Assembly (NCBI RefSeq): GCF_020164455.1 | Contig: NZ_JAIQWW010000001.1 | Location: 186,001 to 250,000 of the forward strand | Direction: 5' to 3' | Source of the DNA: Phyllobacterium chamaecytisi | Lineage (GTDB): Bacteria; Pseudomonadota; Alphaproteobacteria; Rhizobiales; Rhizobiaceae | Length of the DNA: 64,000 nt | Shown here: piece by piece, positions 51,628-61,055 of the stretch | How positions within the stretch are numbered: position 1 is the stretch's first letter | Layout: the number at the start of each line of letters is the position of its first letter | Program-made: the position numbers and the translations under genes | The notes under the pieces: model-generated | What the model was told of the DNA's origin: nothing | The model's input: only the letters and a program-made list of their open reading frames with translations | Databases searched by the model: none

Positions 51628-53658
51628 TCAATTCTTGGTTGTATCGGCAGGTGCTTCCTCAAACCGCACCAAGGCGGAATTTTCTTTGACTTGCGAATTC
51701 TCGGACACGATCTCGGCAACTTTGCCATCATGCGGCGCAGTAATTGAGTGCTCCATTTTCATGGCTTCGAGCACGAGCAATATCTGACCTTTTTTGACCA
51801 GGTCACCGGCCGCTACGCGCACGGCTTTCACCAGGCCCGGCATCGGAGCCGTAAGCCGGTCTCCGGCATTGCCTGCCTGTTCGGCGAGCAGAAAAGGATC
51901 GGCGATGCTGAACGTCGTTGCCATTCCATTGGCGACGACAGCTACACCATGCGGTATTGCGATGGTCTTAGCCCGCAAAGTGACGCCCTTGCCTGTGAGG
52001 TGCCAGCCTTGCGGTTCATGTCGCACACGCAGTTCGACTACAGCATCTGAACCGGAAATCGCGTACCGCTCGTCTCCAAGCACTGACACACCATATCGTA
52101 CGATCTGCCCAGCCTCTTCGAGCATGACCGGATAAGCCGGCCTGTCATGATGGCTGTAACCTCGCAACGCAGTCCACGGATCACCGTGGACAGGTCGTTT
52201 CAGGAGACCGCTGGCAGAAAGGATGGCCAGTTCCTTCGCACCTGCCGGCGTCGCGACGGGAACGATCAATCCTGCAAGATCGCGGTCGATCAGCCCTGTA
52301 TCGACGTCACCGGCGGCAAATCCCTGATGGCGGATCAACGCCGACAGGAATGGCGCGTTCGTGGTCGTACCGGCAATTTCCGTTTGGCTCAGTGCGCTCT
52401 CCATTGCGGCAAGCGCGGATGGGCGATCGACGCCATGCACCACAAGCTTGGCGATCATTGGATCATAGTAGGGCGAGATCGTATCGCCCGCCCGAACGCC
52501 GGTTTCGACGCGAACCTCGCCGTCCTGCAGCGCATTGGGAAACGACAGATGGTGCAGCGTGCCGATGGCTGGCAGGAAACTTTTCGCCGGGTCTTCGGCA
52601 TAGAGACGCGCCTCGATAGCATGGCCATTGAGAGGGATTTGCTTTTGGGATAACGGCAACTTTTCGCCAGCCGCCACGCGCAATTGCCACTCTACCAGGT
52701 CGAGCCCGGTGATCATTTCGGTTACCGGGTGTTCCACCTGCAATCGTGTATTCATTTCCATGAACCAGAAACGGTCGGGCTTCAGTCCTTCCGTGGCATC
52801 GACGATAAATTCAATCGTGCCCGCACCGGAATAGTTGATCGCTTGCGCTGCCTTGACGGCCGCACTGGTCATTGCAGAGCGCACCTCTGCGGTGATGCCA
52901 GGGGCAGGGGCTTCCTCGATGACCTTTTGATGGCGGCGTTGCAGCGAGCAGTCGCGCTCGTAGAGATGCACCACATTGCCGTGATTGTCGCCAAACACCT
53001 GCACCTCTATATGGCGCGGTTTGGCGACGTATTTTTCAACGAGCACGCGATCATCACCAAAGGCGCTCTTGGCCTCGCGCCGCGCACTCCCCAGCGCCTC
53101 GGCGAAATCATTGGGGTCATCGACTTTGCGCATGCCTTTGCCACCGCCGCCCGCGCGCGCCTTGATCAGCACGGGGTAACCGATCTCGCGCGCTTTGGAG
53201 GCGAGCACCACCAGTTCCTGCGCCTCGCCATGGTAGCCCGGAACGACAGGCACTCCGGCCTTTTCCATCAACCGCTTTGCGGCATCCTTGAGCCCCATGG
53301 CCCGGATGGAATCCGCAGATGGTCCGATAAAGACCAGACCGGCTTTCACCACCGCATCGACAAAACCCGGATTCTCGGAAAGGAAGCCGTAACCGGGATG
53401 AATGGCCTCAGCTCCGCTTTTCAGGGCAGCGTCTATGATGTGGTCGGCACGTAGATAACTGTCGGTGACGGGCGAGGGGCCGATATAGACCGCCTCATCG
53501 GCCATCGCCACGTGCAGCGCGTGCGCATCTGCATCGGAATAGACAGCGACCGTGCCGATGCCCATTCTCTGCGCCGTACGGATAACGCGGCAGGCGATTT
53601 CACCACGATTGGCAATAAGGATTCTGGAGAACATTTTTGTCATTGTCTTCGTTCCCAT
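51628..53658 (-). CDS. mccA: Methylcrotonyl-CoA carboxylase, biotin-containing alpha subunit
   Basis: A 676-residue protein with biotin carboxylase ('FSRILIANRGEIACRVIRTA', 'KARAGGGGKGMRKVDDP', 'FWFMEMNTRLQVEHPVTEMI'), a middle domain, and a C-terminal biotinyl domain with 'LVLEAMKMEHSI'. It carboxylates biotin and passes CO2 to MccB, converting 3-methylcrotonyl-CoA in leucine breakdown. The ATG at 53,658 overlaps the mccB stop (TGATG); ATGs at 53,643 and 53,634 are also plausible because 'MFSRILIANRG' is the usual family start. Assignment to methylcrotonyl- rather than propionyl-CoA rests on the ivd neighbour. Confidence 0.93.
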   Translation of the reverse strand: MGTKTMTKMFSRILIANRGEIACRVIRTAQRMGIGTVAVYSDADAHALHVAMADEAVYIGPSPVTDSYLRADHIIDAALKSGAEAIHPGYGFLSENPGFVDAVVKAGLVFIGPSADSIRAMGLKDAAKRLMEKAGVPVVPGYHGEAQELVVLASKAREIGYPVLIKARAGGGGKGMRKVDDPNDFAEALGSARREAKSAFGDDRVLVEKYVAKPRHIEVQVFGDNHGNVVHLYERDCSLQRRHQKVIEEAPAPGITAEVRSAMTSAAVKAAQAINYSGAGTIEFIVDATEGLKPDRFWFMEMNTRLQVEHPVTEMITGLDLVEWQLRVAAGEKLPLSQKQIPLNGHAIEARLYAEDPAKSFLPAIGTLHHLSFPNALQDGEVRVETGVRAGDTISPYYDPMIAKLVVHGVDRPSALAAMESALSQTEIAGTTTNAPFLSALIRHQGFAAGDVDTGLIDRDLAGLIVPVATPAGAKELAILSASGLLKRPVHGDPWTALRGYSHHDRPAYPVMLEEAGQIVRYGVSVLGDERYAISGSDAVVELRVRHEPQGWHLTGKGVTLRAKTIAIPHGVAVVANGMATTFSIADPFLLAEQAGNAGDRLTAPMPGLVKAVRVAAGDLVKKGQILLVLEAMKMEHSITAPHDGKVAEIVSENSQVKENSALVRFEEAPADTTKN

Positions 53659-55265
53659 CACATCCTGAACATGCCGAAGCGCGTTTCCTCGACAGGCGCA
53701 TTGAGTGCGGCGGAAAGGGAAAGCGCCAGCACTTCGCGGCTCTTCGCCGGGTCAATGATGCCGTCATCCCAAAGCCGCGCCGAGGAGTAGAGCGGGTGAC
53801 CTTCGCGCTCATATTTCTCAAGGATGGGTGCCCGGAATGCTGCTTCGTCGCTGGCTGACCACTCTCCACCCTTGCGCTCAATACCCTCACGCTTGACCAG
53901 CGCCAGAACCGTGGCCGCCTGTTCGCCGCCCATGACCGAAATGCGCGCATTCGGCCACATCCAGAGGAAGCGAGGTGAAAAGGCTCTGCCGCACATGCCG
54001 TAGTTGCCAGCGCCAAACGAACCGCCAACAATCATCGTTAACTTGGGCACACGCGCCGTGGCGACTGCCGTGACAAGTTTTGCGCCATCCTTGGCGATCC
54101 CGCCAGCCTCGTAGGAACGTCCGACCATGAACCCGGTGATGTTCTGCAGGAAGACCAGCGGGATGCCGCGCTGCGTGCACAGCTCGATGAAATGCGTGCC
54201 CTTCAGCGCGCTCTCGGAAAACAGCACGCCATTATTGGCGATAATACCGACCGGCATGCCGTAGAGATGCGCAAAACCGGTTATCAGCGTCGTGCCGTAG
54301 TTCTGCTTGAACTCGTCGAATTCCGAGCCGTCGACAATGCGGGCGATCAATTCGCGCGCATCGTATGGCTGGCGCAGATCGCTCGGTATGATGCCGTAAA
54401 GTTCAAGTGGATCATAAAGAGGCGGAATCACCTTGCGAAGATCTAGGCCTATCTCCTTCTTTCGATTCAGGTTTCCAACGATACGTCGGGCGATGGCAAG
54501 TGCGTGCGCATCATCCACGGCGTAGTGGTCGGCAACGCCCGATTCGCGTGTATGCACTTCCGCGCCGCCAAGGTCTTCTGCCGAAACCTCTTCGCCTGTC
54601 GCTGCTTTGACCAAGGGAGGCCCTGCGAGAAAAATCGTTGCCTGGCCTTTGACCATGATGGTTTCTTCCGACATGGCGGGCACATAGGCGCCACCCGCCG
54701 TGCATGATCCCATGACGACCGCAATCTGCGGGATGCCTGCCGCCGACATATTGGCCTGGTTGTAGAAGATACGGCCAAAATGTTCGCGATCCGGAAAGAC
54801 CTCGTCCTGATTGGGCAGATTGGCTCCGCCGCTATCCACAAGATAGAGGCAGGGCAGATTGTTCTGCAGCGCGATCTCCTGTGCCCGGAGATGCTTTTTC
54901 ACCGTCAATGGATAATAGGTACCGCCCTTCACCGTAGCATCATTGACGACGATCATCACTTCCTTGCCGGATACCCGGCCGATCCCTGCAATCAGACCGG
55001 CGGATGAAATTGTGTCGTCATACATATCCCAGGCGGCAAACTGGCCGATTTCCAGAAAGGGCGAACCGGCGTCGAGAAGCTGTGCCAAGCGATCACGCGG
55101 GAGGAGCTTGCCGCGCGACGTGTGGCGCTCGCGCGCCTCTTCGGTACCACCCTTGATCACCAATTCCGCCTTGGCCTGGATATCACCGACCAGTGCCTGC
55201 ATTCGCTTTGTATTGGCGGTAAAGTTTTCGGACGTGGTGCTGATCTGGGAGGTGAGGACGGTCAT
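53658..55265 (-). CDS. mccB: Methylcrotonyl-CoA carboxylase, carboxyltransferase beta subunit
   Basis: A 535-residue carboxyltransferase. '[20 protein letters not shown]' , '[20 protein letters not shown]'-type region '[18 protein letters not shown]', and '[20 protein letters not shown]' 'KDGAKLV' are the acyl-CoA and biotin binding marks of the MCC/GCC beta group. The C-terminus '[14 protein letters not shown]'-like segment reads '[17 protein letters not shown]'. It transfers the carboxyl group to methylcrotonyl-CoA. Preceded by CAGGAG; 44 nt after ivd. Confidence 0.95.
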   Translation of the reverse strand: MTVLTSQISTTSENFTANTKRMQALVGDIQAKAELVIKGGTEEARERHTSRGKLLPRDRLAQLLDAGSPFLEIGQFAAWDMYDDTISSAGLIAGIGRVSGKEVMIVVNDATVKGGTYYPLTVKKHLRAQEIALQNNLPCLYLVDSGGANLPNQDEVFPDREHFGRIFYNQANMSAAGIPQIAVVMGSCTAGGAYVPAMSEETIMVKGQATIFLAGPPLVKAATGEEVSAEDLGGAEVHTRESGVADHYAVDDAHALAIARRIVGNLNRKKEIGLDLRKVIPPLYDPLELYGIIPSDLRQPYDARELIARIVDGSEFDEFKQNYGTTLITGFAHLYGMPVGIIANNGVLFSESALKGTHFIELCTQRGIPLVFLQNITGFMVGRSYEAGGIAKDGAKLVTAVATARVPKLTMIVGGSFGAGNYGMCGRAFSPRFLWMWPNARISVMGGEQAATVLALVKREGIERKGGEWSASDEAAFRAPILEKYEREGHPLYSSARLWDDGIIDPAKSREVLALSLSAALNAPVEETRFGMFRM

Positions 55266-55309
55266 GCGGTCTCCTGTTATCGGCGGTCAATAGTAGCAGT
55301 GGTGGTGGT

Positions 55310-56473
55310 TCAAGCGCTCTCTGCAAACATTTCCCTGCCGATAAGCATGCGCCGTATCTCGCTGGTGCCAGCACCGATTTCGTAGAGCTTGGCATCGCGC
55401 AACAGCCGTCCCGTCGGATAGTCGTTGATATAGCCATTGCCGCCGAGCGCCTGTATCGCCTCAAGCGCGCACCATGTTGCTTTCTCTGCAGCGTACAGAA
55501 CGCACCCTGCTGCATCCTTGCGCGTGGTTTCGCCGCGGTCACAGGCTGCTGCAACGGCGTAAACATAGGCCCGGCAAGCATTCGTCGTTGTGTACATGTC
55601 TGCCAGCTTGCCCTGCATCAGCTGGAATTCTCCGATAGGTTGGCCAAATTGCTTGCGCTCATGCACGTAGGGGACAACCACATCCAGACAGGCGTCCATC
55701 ACTCCCAAAGGTCCACCGGCAAGCACGACGCGCTCATAGTCCAATCCTGACATCAGGATTTTGACACCCTGGCCCTCTTCGCCAAGTACGTTTTCGAATG
55801 GCACTTCACAGTCCTCGAATACGAGCTCGCACGTATTGGAACCGCGCATACCAAGCTTGTCCAGTTTTTGCGCGGTGGTGAAACCCTTGAATTCCTTCTC
55901 GATCAGAAATGCTGTAATTCCGCGGGAGCCCGCGGCGGGATCGGACTTCGCGTAGACCACTAACGTGCTGGCGTCCGGACCATTGGTGATCCACATCTTG
56001 TTACCGTTCAGAACATAACGGTCATTCTTCTTGTCGGCGCGCAGTTTCATCGAAACGACGTCGGAGCCCGCGCCCGGTTCTGACATGGCGAGCGCGCCGA
56101 CATGTTCACCCGAGCAGAGTTTCGGCAGATACTTTGCCTTCTGCTCTGGGGTGCCCCAGCGATTGATCTGGTTAACGCAAAGATTGGAATGCGCACCATA
56201 AGAGAGACCGACTGACGCCGAGGCGCGGGAGATTTCTTCCACCGCAATCGTGTGTGCGAGGTAGCCAAGGCCGGACCCGCCAAACTCCGGGTCGGCAGTC
56301 ATTCCGAGCAGGCCGAGTTCGCCCATTTTCGGCCAGACGTGCATGGGGAATTGATTGGATCTATCGGTCTCGGCCGCCAGCGGTGCTATTTCCGCCTGCG
56401 CAAACCGATGTACCGTTTCCCGCAGTGCCTCGATTTCCTCAGAGACTCCGAATCTTAGGCCCGACTGGTACAT
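55310..56473 (-). CDS. ivd: Isovaleryl-CoA dehydrogenase
   Basis: A 387-residue acyl-CoA dehydrogenase. '[20 protein letters not shown]' and '[19 protein letters not shown]' line the FAD site; '[20 protein letters not shown]' carries the Glu at the position typical of isovaleryl-CoA dehydrogenases; the end '[19 protein letters not shown]' is canonical. It oxidises isovaleryl-CoA and hands electrons to ETF. The ATG at 56,473 follows GGGAGGACG; longer frames run into tetR. It overlaps the tetR 3' end by 35 bp. Confidence 0.93.
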   Translation of the reverse strand: MYQSGLRFGVSEEIEALRETVHRFAQAEIAPLAAETDRSNQFPMHVWPKMGELGLLGMTADPEFGGSGLGYLAHTIAVEEISRASASVGLSYGAHSNLCVNQINRWGTPEQKAKYLPKLCSGEHVGALAMSEPGAGSDVVSMKLRADKKNDRYVLNGNKMWITNGPDASTLVVYAKSDPAAGSRGITAFLIEKEFKGFTTAQKLDKLGMRGSNTCELVFEDCEVPFENVLGEEGQGVKILMSGLDYERVVLAGGPLGVMDACLDVVVPYVHERKQFGQPIGEFQLMQGKLADMYTTTNACRAYVYAVAAACDRGETTRKDAAGCVLYAAEKATWCALEAIQALGGNGYINDYPTGRLLRDAKLYEIGAGTSEIRRMLIGREMFAESA

Positions 56474-57095
56474 TTCGTCCTCCCGTTTTAGTTGTCGCAA
56501 TCTTCTTGGCGCCAACAAGGCGCAGTCCCATTTCGACATACTTTTCTGCAATCTCGTCGACACTAAGCCTGTCGTCCGTCCGGAACCAGACCATGACACC
56601 GGTAATCATCGCGATAATGGCGCGGGTTGTCAGCGCAATGTCATCGATGGCAAATTCGCGTGTATCCATGCCGTCGTCGAGTATGTCCCGAAGGCTGTTC
56701 TCGTACCGCGCACGCAATTCAACAATAATGGCCCGGTTTTCCGGGCTGAGGCTGCGCAACTCCATATTTCCAATGTGCACATCGTCCCGCCGCTCCACAT
56801 GAAAACGGATATGGAAACGAATGAAGGCGCAGAACTTCTCTAGCGCCGTATGAGCGCTGCGGCCCTCGGCTTCCCAAGCGGCAAGCACACGATCCATGTG
56901 TCCCCGCATCACCGAAAATAGCAGTTCCTGCTTGTTGGGGTAGTAGCGATAGAAGGCCGCAGGTTGCACGCCCACCTCGTCCGCCAGCCGGCGCATCGAC
57001 ATCGCTTCATAGCCGACGCGGGCAATCAAATGCTTCGCAGCAATATCAATTGCGCTGCGTGTCCTCCCGCCATCTGATCCGGTTGTGCGTGCCAT
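56439..57095 (-). CDS. TetR-family regulator of the leucine-degradation operon
   Basis: A 218-residue regulator. The helix-turn-helix is '[20 protein letters not shown]' '[18 protein letters not shown]'; the C-terminal ligand domain contains '[20 protein letters not shown]'. It is the first gene of the tetR-ivd-mccB-mccA run and overlaps ivd, so it probably controls its own operon, in the manner of TetR-type LiuQ known from betaproteobacteria. An inverted repeat lies just before its start. Confidence 0.85.
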   Translation of the reverse strand: MARTTGSDGGRTRSAIDIAAKHLIARVGYEAMSMRRLADEVGVQPAAFYRYYPNKQELLFSVMRGHMDRVLAAWEAEGRSAHTALEKFCAFIRFHIRFHVERRDDVHIGNMELRSLSPENRAIIVELRARYENSLRDILDDGMDTREFAIDDIALTTRAIIAMITGVMVWFRTDDRLSVDEIAEKYVEMGLRLVGAKKIATTKTGGRNVPVGPKIRSL

Positions 57096-57100
57096 GGCGA

Positions 57101-57126
57101 ATTAATAAAACGAACGTTCAATTAAT
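57101..57126. promoter_or_regulatory. Probable TetR operator overlapping the operon promoter
   Basis: ATTAAT ... GAACGTTC ... ATTAAT: the core GAACGTTC (57,112-57,119) is a perfect palindrome with matching ATTAAT on both sides. On the minus strand TTGAAT and TATTAA boxes enclose the core, with the start codon only ~6 nt beyond the -10, so the tetR mRNA may be leaderless. Binding by the adjacent TetR is inferred. Confidence 0.55.
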
Positions 57127-57235
57127 TCAAGAGGCATGTTGCTAGACGAAGGTATGGATAGAGGAGCGGAAGGGATGCATGTAGGCTCAGCCAATTGGAG
57201 TCGATTTTCATCAATCAATTTTCAGAGTGGATTTC

Positions 57236-57736
57236 ATGTTTGAACGACGCATTTCTCGCCTATTCGCTACCCTGATTACAGCAATTTTCTTGCCGTTGGC
57301 ACTGATCCCTTCTGCAAACGCCTTGAGCATGAAAGAGTGCAGCGTCAAGTACAAGATGGCGCAGAGTGCTGGCGAAGCAGAAGGCGTTTCGTGGGGCGAA
57401 TTCCGTAAAGCACAATGCACCGCGCCCACTGAGGCGGCTGACAAGTCAACCAACTCCGCACCAACGGAGGCCAAAGCAAACACGACTGAAGATAAGCCAG
57501 AAACAACGCCAAAAAAAGCCGAAGTCGTAGCCAGATCCCCATCCGGAAAGACGACGTTTCCATCGTCGATAGCCGAAAAATTTGCTGCAGAAAAGCCTGC
57601 CAAAGCCCGCATGCACACATGCCTTGAGCAATATCACGCTAACAAGAAAGGCGGTACGCTTGGCGGCACGCGCTGGATCGAAAAAGGCGGCGGCTACTAC
57701 AAGTTGTGCAATGCCAAGCTGAAGGGGGAAGGTTAA
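57236..57736 (+). CDS. Exported protein with two related Cys motifs, unknown function
   Basis: A 166-residue protein: signal peptide 'LITAIFLPLALIPSANALS', an N-terminal unit 'MKECSVKYKMAQSAGEAEGV' 'SWGEFRKAQC', a ~90-residue Thr/Glu/Lys/Ala-rich linker, and a C-terminal unit 'MHTCLEQYHANKKGGTLGGT' 'RWIEKGGGYYKLC'. The two units share M-x-x-C-x-x-x-Y ... G-x-x-W ... C, so each probably forms one disulfide loop, like PsiF-type repeats. ATG 57,236 is chosen; an ATG three codons earlier is possible. Confidence 0.6.
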   Translation: MFERRISRLFATLITAIFLPLALIPSANALSMKECSVKYKMAQSAGEAEGVSWGEFRKAQCTAPTEAADKSTNSAPTEAKANTTEDKPETTPKKAEVVARSPSGKTTFPSSIAEKFAAEKPAKARMHTCLEQYHANKKGGTLGGTRWIEKGGGYYKLCNAKLKGEG

Positions 57737-57749
57737 AGGAGCGGCGGCC

Positions 57750-58247
57750 ATGGCTCATAAACCTGCAAGGCTGCAGAGCTTGAAATCCACTGATGGCGGT
57801 GGCACATTTGACGATATGGAACATCGCGTCGCATTTCTGGAAAAATCTTTTGAGAAGTTGGACGGCAAACTGGATGTCATCATCAATAGCATCGCAGGTT
57901 TGAAGGAGGATGTTTCAATCCTGAAGGGTGAGGTATCAGGCCTGAAGGGCGACGTTTCAGGCCTGAAGGGAGATGTTGCAGGCTTGAAGGAGGGGGTCGC
58001 CTATATGAAAGGCAAGGTTGAAACGCTTCCTACGGTTGAATCTTTCGCCGCGCTAAGTCAGTCGCTCGGACAGCTTACTGGTCATGTACATACTCTCCCA
58101 TCGGCGGCAGCTTTTGGGGAACTCAAGGGTCGGGTAGATAGCCTGCCGACAACTGCAAAGCTTGCCAGTCTTCTCGCTGTCGCTGTCGGTGTCATTGCCA
58201 TTATCAACAAATGGCCCAGGGTCATCGACGCTGTTTTCGGCTGGTAG
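57750..58247 (+). CDS. Coiled-coil protein with C-terminal membrane anchor
   Basis: A 165-residue protein. Residues ~25-110 form a coiled coil with a seven-residue repeat of the form G-L-K-G-D-V-S, then 'LPTVESFAALSQSLGQLTGH' and 'LPSAAAFGELKGRVDSLPTT' repeat a second motif, and the end 'LASLLAVAVGVIAIINKWP' is a membrane helix followed by 'RVIDAVFGW'. This tail-anchored layout resembles small phage or DUF1640-like coiled-coil proteins. It lies 13 nt after the Cys-motif protein and may be co-transcribed. Function unknown. Confidence 0.65.
   Translation: MAHKPARLQSLKSTDGGGTFDDMEHRVAFLEKSFEKLDGKLDVIINSIAGLKEDVSILKGEVSGLKGDVSGLKGDVAGLKEGVAYMKGKVETLPTVESFAALSQSLGQLTGHVHTLPSAAAFGELKGRVDSLPTTAKLASLLAVAVGVIAIINKWPRVIDAVFGW
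57901..57984 (+). repeat. Four tandem 21-bp repeats in the coiled-coil gene
   Basis: Units begin TGAAGG at 57,901, 57,922, 57,943 and 57,964 (consensus TGAAGGGNGANGTTTCAGGCC), each encoding one heptad. Sequence identity between units 2-4 is high, so the coiled coil can grow or shrink by slippage without loss of frame. Confidence 0.85.
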
Positions 58248-58253
58248 CGCTAA

Positions 58254-58619
58254 TCATTCCGAACGCTCGAAGTCCAGTCGGCCAAACGCTGTCCCAGCGA
58301 CGATAACCCATCCCAGAATGAGCAATGATCCGCCAAGCGGGGCGGCGAAGGGAAAGAGCCTGTCGCCAATTGCGTCCCGAGATACCAGATCGCCGATGAA
58401 GAACAACAGTCCGAATACCAATACCCACGCGCCGAAATAGGCTGGCCGACTGACTTTTGCCAATAAAGATAGCGCTAAGAATGCGGGCGCGTGGATGAAC
58501 AGGATCGGCGCAATCGTGGCCATATGACCTTCCGCGCTGTGGGCCGCCGCTGCATAGGCCGCGATACCTGCAGCCCCGAACAGTCCGCCGAAACCGGCAA
58601 AAACCCGATTGATATCCAA
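58254..58619 (-). CDS. DUF423 family membrane protein
   Basis: A 121-residue protein with four helices: 'FAGFGGLFGAAGIAAYAAAA' , 'IAPILFIHAPAFLALSLLA', 'YFGAWVLVFGLLFFIGDLVS', 'PLGGSLLILGWVIVAGTAFG'. The pattern is DUF423 (YgdD-like), a small inner-membrane family of unknown function. It is convergent with the coiled-coil gene (6-nt gap). Confidence 0.85.
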   Translation of the reverse strand: MDINRVFAGFGGLFGAAGIAAYAAAAHSAEGHMATIAPILFIHAPAFLALSLLAKVSRPAYFGAWVLVFGLLFFIGDLVSRDAIGDRLFPFAAPLGGSLLILGWVIVAGTAFGRLDFERSE

Positions 58620-58658
58620 GTTATTCTCCGTTTCCAGGTTTTTATCCGGGCTCAGCGG

Positions 58659-59759
58659 CTACTTTACGGCGGCCAAGGCCTGCGGAAGCTGTTGTTCGAA
58701 ACAATCGAGTTCTTCGTCAAGGCCGACGCTGACACGGATGCAGCGGTCGAGACCTGGCGCCATTGGTTTGCGCACGAAGACGTCGCGGTCGATCAGGGCG
58801 TTGAGAACCGCGAGGGCATATGACCCATCGCGCCCGCAATCGATAGTGACGAAATTCGTAGCAGAGGGAATCGCCGCAAGGTCGTTCTTCGCAGCAATCT
58901 GCACGATCCGCTCACGTCCAGCGATAATCCGTGCAATCACCGCCTTGAGATAATCTTGATCCTTTAACGCTGCGAGGGCGGCTATCTGTGTCAGCTTGTT
59001 CATGCCGAAATGGTTGCGGATTTTGTCGAAGGCGAGGATCTGCTTTTCGACGCCGACGGCGTAGCCGCAGCGCATTCCGGCGAGCCCATATGCCTTGGAA
59101 AAAGTGCGCATGCGCAGGACATTCGGCCGCGAAACATTGATCCGGGGCAGAGCGCCCGCTGGTGCCGTTTCGCCATAAGCTTCGTCGAGGATCAGCATCG
59201 TGTCTTTCGGCAGCGCATCGATAAAGCGTTCGATCTCCGCCGCCTCCCACCACGTCCCCATTGGATTGTCAGGGTTGGAGAGATAGACGAGCGGTGCCTG
59301 TTCGCGCTTTACCGCGGCAAGCAATGCCTCGAGGTCCTCGCGATCCTCCCTGTATGGCACTGTCACCAGCCGTCCGCCAAAGCCGGCCACATGAAAATTG
59401 AATGTCGGATAGGCACCGAGCGAAGTGACGACCGACGTGCCCTCATGCACATACTGGCGCACGGCGAGTCCGAGCAACGTATCGACGCCTTCGCCAACGA
59501 CGATATTGGCCGGAGCAACGCCGAGATGCGTGGCAAGCGCATGCTTCAAATCAAAATTTTCTGGATCGGCGTATTTCCACGCCTCCGCGGCATGGTCTTG
59601 TATGGCGGCAATGACTGAAGGCGCTGGGCCGAAGCCGCTTTCATTGGCGCCAAGCCGCGCTTTGAAAGCCCGGTTGCGCTTGCGCTCCAGCGCTTCCGGT
59701 CCGACGAACGGCACTGTCGAGGGCAGGGAGTCGATGAGGGGGATCAGGTGCGGTTCCAT
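58659..59759 (-). CDS. Histidinol-phosphate aminotransferase-like enzyme
   Basis: A 366-residue class I/II PLP aminotransferase. 'LSNPDNPMGTWWEAAEIERF', 'MLILDEAYGETAP' and the PLP Lys in 'MRTFSKAYGLAGMRCGYAVG' are clear. The sequence fits the HisC group; many rhizobial paralogs act on aromatic or other amino acids rather than in histidine synthesis, and there is no his gene nearby. ATG 59,759 is preferred over one 13 codons upstream. Confidence 0.85.
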   Translation of the reverse strand: MEPHLIPLIDSLPSTVPFVGPEALERKRNRAFKARLGANESGFGPAPSVIAAIQDHAAEAWKYADPENFDLKHALATHLGVAPANIVVGEGVDTLLGLAVRQYVHEGTSVVTSLGAYPTFNFHVAGFGGRLVTVPYREDREDLEALLAAVKREQAPLVYLSNPDNPMGTWWEAAEIERFIDALPKDTMLILDEAYGETAPAGALPRINVSRPNVLRMRTFSKAYGLAGMRCGYAVGVEKQILAFDKIRNHFGMNKLTQIAALAALKDQDYLKAVIARIIAGRERIVQIAAKNDLAAIPSATNFVTIDCGRDGSYALAVLNALIDRDVFVRKPMAPGLDRCIRVSVGLDEELDCFEQQLPQALAAVK

Positions 59760-59928
59760 GTCCACAGCGATATCAGTTTTTGTGCCGGCGAAAAGCAAAA
59801 TTTCGCTCTTTTACGTCGAACTCACAGTTCGAAGTCGCGATCACATATCGTTTTTCAGCGGAACCAAACCTTTGTCGCGGGGTTTCCCTCCCACTGGGAC
59901 AAAACAGGTTCAATTGAGAGGCAGGATA

Positions 59929-60450
59929 ATGAAAAAGGTTTTTATAGTGACTGCAGCGGCGTTTTTCGCCACCTCCGGTCTGGCGATCGCTCAGGATAGC
60001 GTTGTCGTTGAAGTACCGCAGTCTGCCCGGGATTATGTCATCGCGCATCCGGCCGATCCAGTTGTTATAGAGGGTGACTTATCTCAGGGTTACGTCGTAC
60101 CCGAAACAATCGTGGTGCGGCCAATTCCGGAGAGCCCGGGCTATGGCTACATCTATGTCGATGGCCGCCCCGTGATCGTCTCCATGGAGAACCGCGAGGT
60201 CGTCTATCTGTCGGACAATGCTGGGGCTGCGCCCGATGACGGAGTTATCCCGAACGACGTTGTCTCCTACATAGAGACCAATCCGACTGATCCGGTGGTC
60301 ATCGATGGTGACGTAACCATGGGCACGGTAATTCCTGACGATGTGCCGCTGGTCGCCGTACCTGATCAGCCGCGCTACTCATACGTATACGTGCAGGATC
60401 GTCCCGCACTCATCGAACGTGAAACGCGGCGCGTCGTCTGGGTCCGGTAA
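59929..60450 (+). CDS. DUF1236-repeat exported protein
   Basis: A 173-residue exported protein: signal peptide 'VFIVTAAAFFATSGLAIAQD', then two copies of a ~70-residue DUF1236-like unit. Unit 1 has 'VIAHPADPVVIEGDLSQGYV' and 'GYGYIYVDGRPVIVSMENRE'; unit 2 has 'IETNPTDPVVIDGDVTMGTV' and 'RYSYVYVQDRPALIERETRR'. DUF1236 proteins are common, uncharacterised periplasmic proteins of Hyphomicrobiales. ATG with GGCAGGATA; upstream in-frame codons lie in another gene's antisense. Confidence 0.85.
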   Translation: MKKVFIVTAAAFFATSGLAIAQDSVVVEVPQSARDYVIAHPADPVVIEGDLSQGYVVPETIVVRPIPESPGYGYIYVDGRPVIVSMENREVVYLSDNAGAAPDDGVIPNDVVSYIETNPTDPVVIDGDVTMGTVIPDDVPLVAVPDQPRYSYVYVQDRPALIERETRRVVWVR

Positions 60451-60497
60451 ACATAATGTTCGAATGACACTTGCCCGCACTCGTAGCGGGCGAGTGT

Positions 60498-60767
60498 TTA
60501 CCATCGGCGGTGCCGATAATAGCGATAGCGATTGTCATAGATGATCAGCGGCGTGTTGAATTGCATCTGTTCGAATTGCGCCCGGCTCGCGGCGCGCCTG
60601 TCGAGATCGAGATTGAGCAGGCAATTTGCGAATGCATCGGTCCCACGCCGGAAACCATAGGATGAACAGGTCTGATTATCGAGCGCGCGCCGCTCTTCCG
60701 GCGTCATGGAGACGCAGCCGGTGATGAAGAGCGTGAGCAAAACAGTTAATCCTGCCAATGGTCTCAT
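60498..60767 (-). CDS. Small lipoprotein, unknown function
   Basis: An 89-residue lipoprotein with lipobox in 'LTVLLTLFITGCVSMTPEER' (Cys18). The mature part 'NQTCSSYGFRRGTDAFANCL' holds two Cys and matches a short lipoprotein type common in rhizobia ('YGF-GTDAFA-C'). The C-terminus is Tyr/Arg/His-rich ('YDNRYRYYRHRRW'). Probably periplasmic side of a membrane; function not known. Confidence 0.75.
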   Translation of the reverse strand: MRPLAGLTVLLTLFITGCVSMTPEERRALDNQTCSSYGFRRGTDAFANCLLNLDLDRRAASRAQFEQMQFNTPLIIYDNRYRYYRHRRW

Positions 60768-60956
60768 GGATTCCTCTGCCAGACCGCTAATTCCCGATCA
60801 ACACGAGAAATGTTACTGAACAGGTTTCAAATATTGGCGCTTGCAGTTGCATCATATCAATAAGGTCCTGACCGCACTATCCCAATTGCTTGGCAGCTTT
60901 AATAGCCAGACTTTGGTTGGATGATGGGGTTGGGAGGGAGGCTTACAAAGCTAGCC

Positions 60957-61055
60957 TCAAGTCGCGAAAAAAACACCGGCAATCATGAGAATAATTATTG
61001 CTCCTGCCAAAATCGGCAGGATTGAAAAACCTGCAGGGGTGGGTTGAGGCCTCAA
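60957..61055 (-). CDS. Tiny membrane protein candidate (32 aa)
   Basis: Starts at a TTG that overlaps the stop of the preceding ORF (TTGA) and ends TGA. Product begins with RPQPTPAGFSILPILAG and runs into a single hydrophobic helix 'AIIILMIAGVFFAT'. Overlap by 4 nt suggests translational coupling. No family recognised; the TTG start and short length keep confidence low. The flanking parts of the 60,768-61,437 gap show no other gene. Confidence 0.35.
   Translation of the reverse strand: MRPQPTPAGFSILPILAGAIIILMIAGVFFAT

Noticed and set aside
59425-59928. Long 5' extension of the DUF1236 protein
   Set aside because: It is antisense to the aminotransferase gene; a clear signal peptide and ribosome site mark 59,929.
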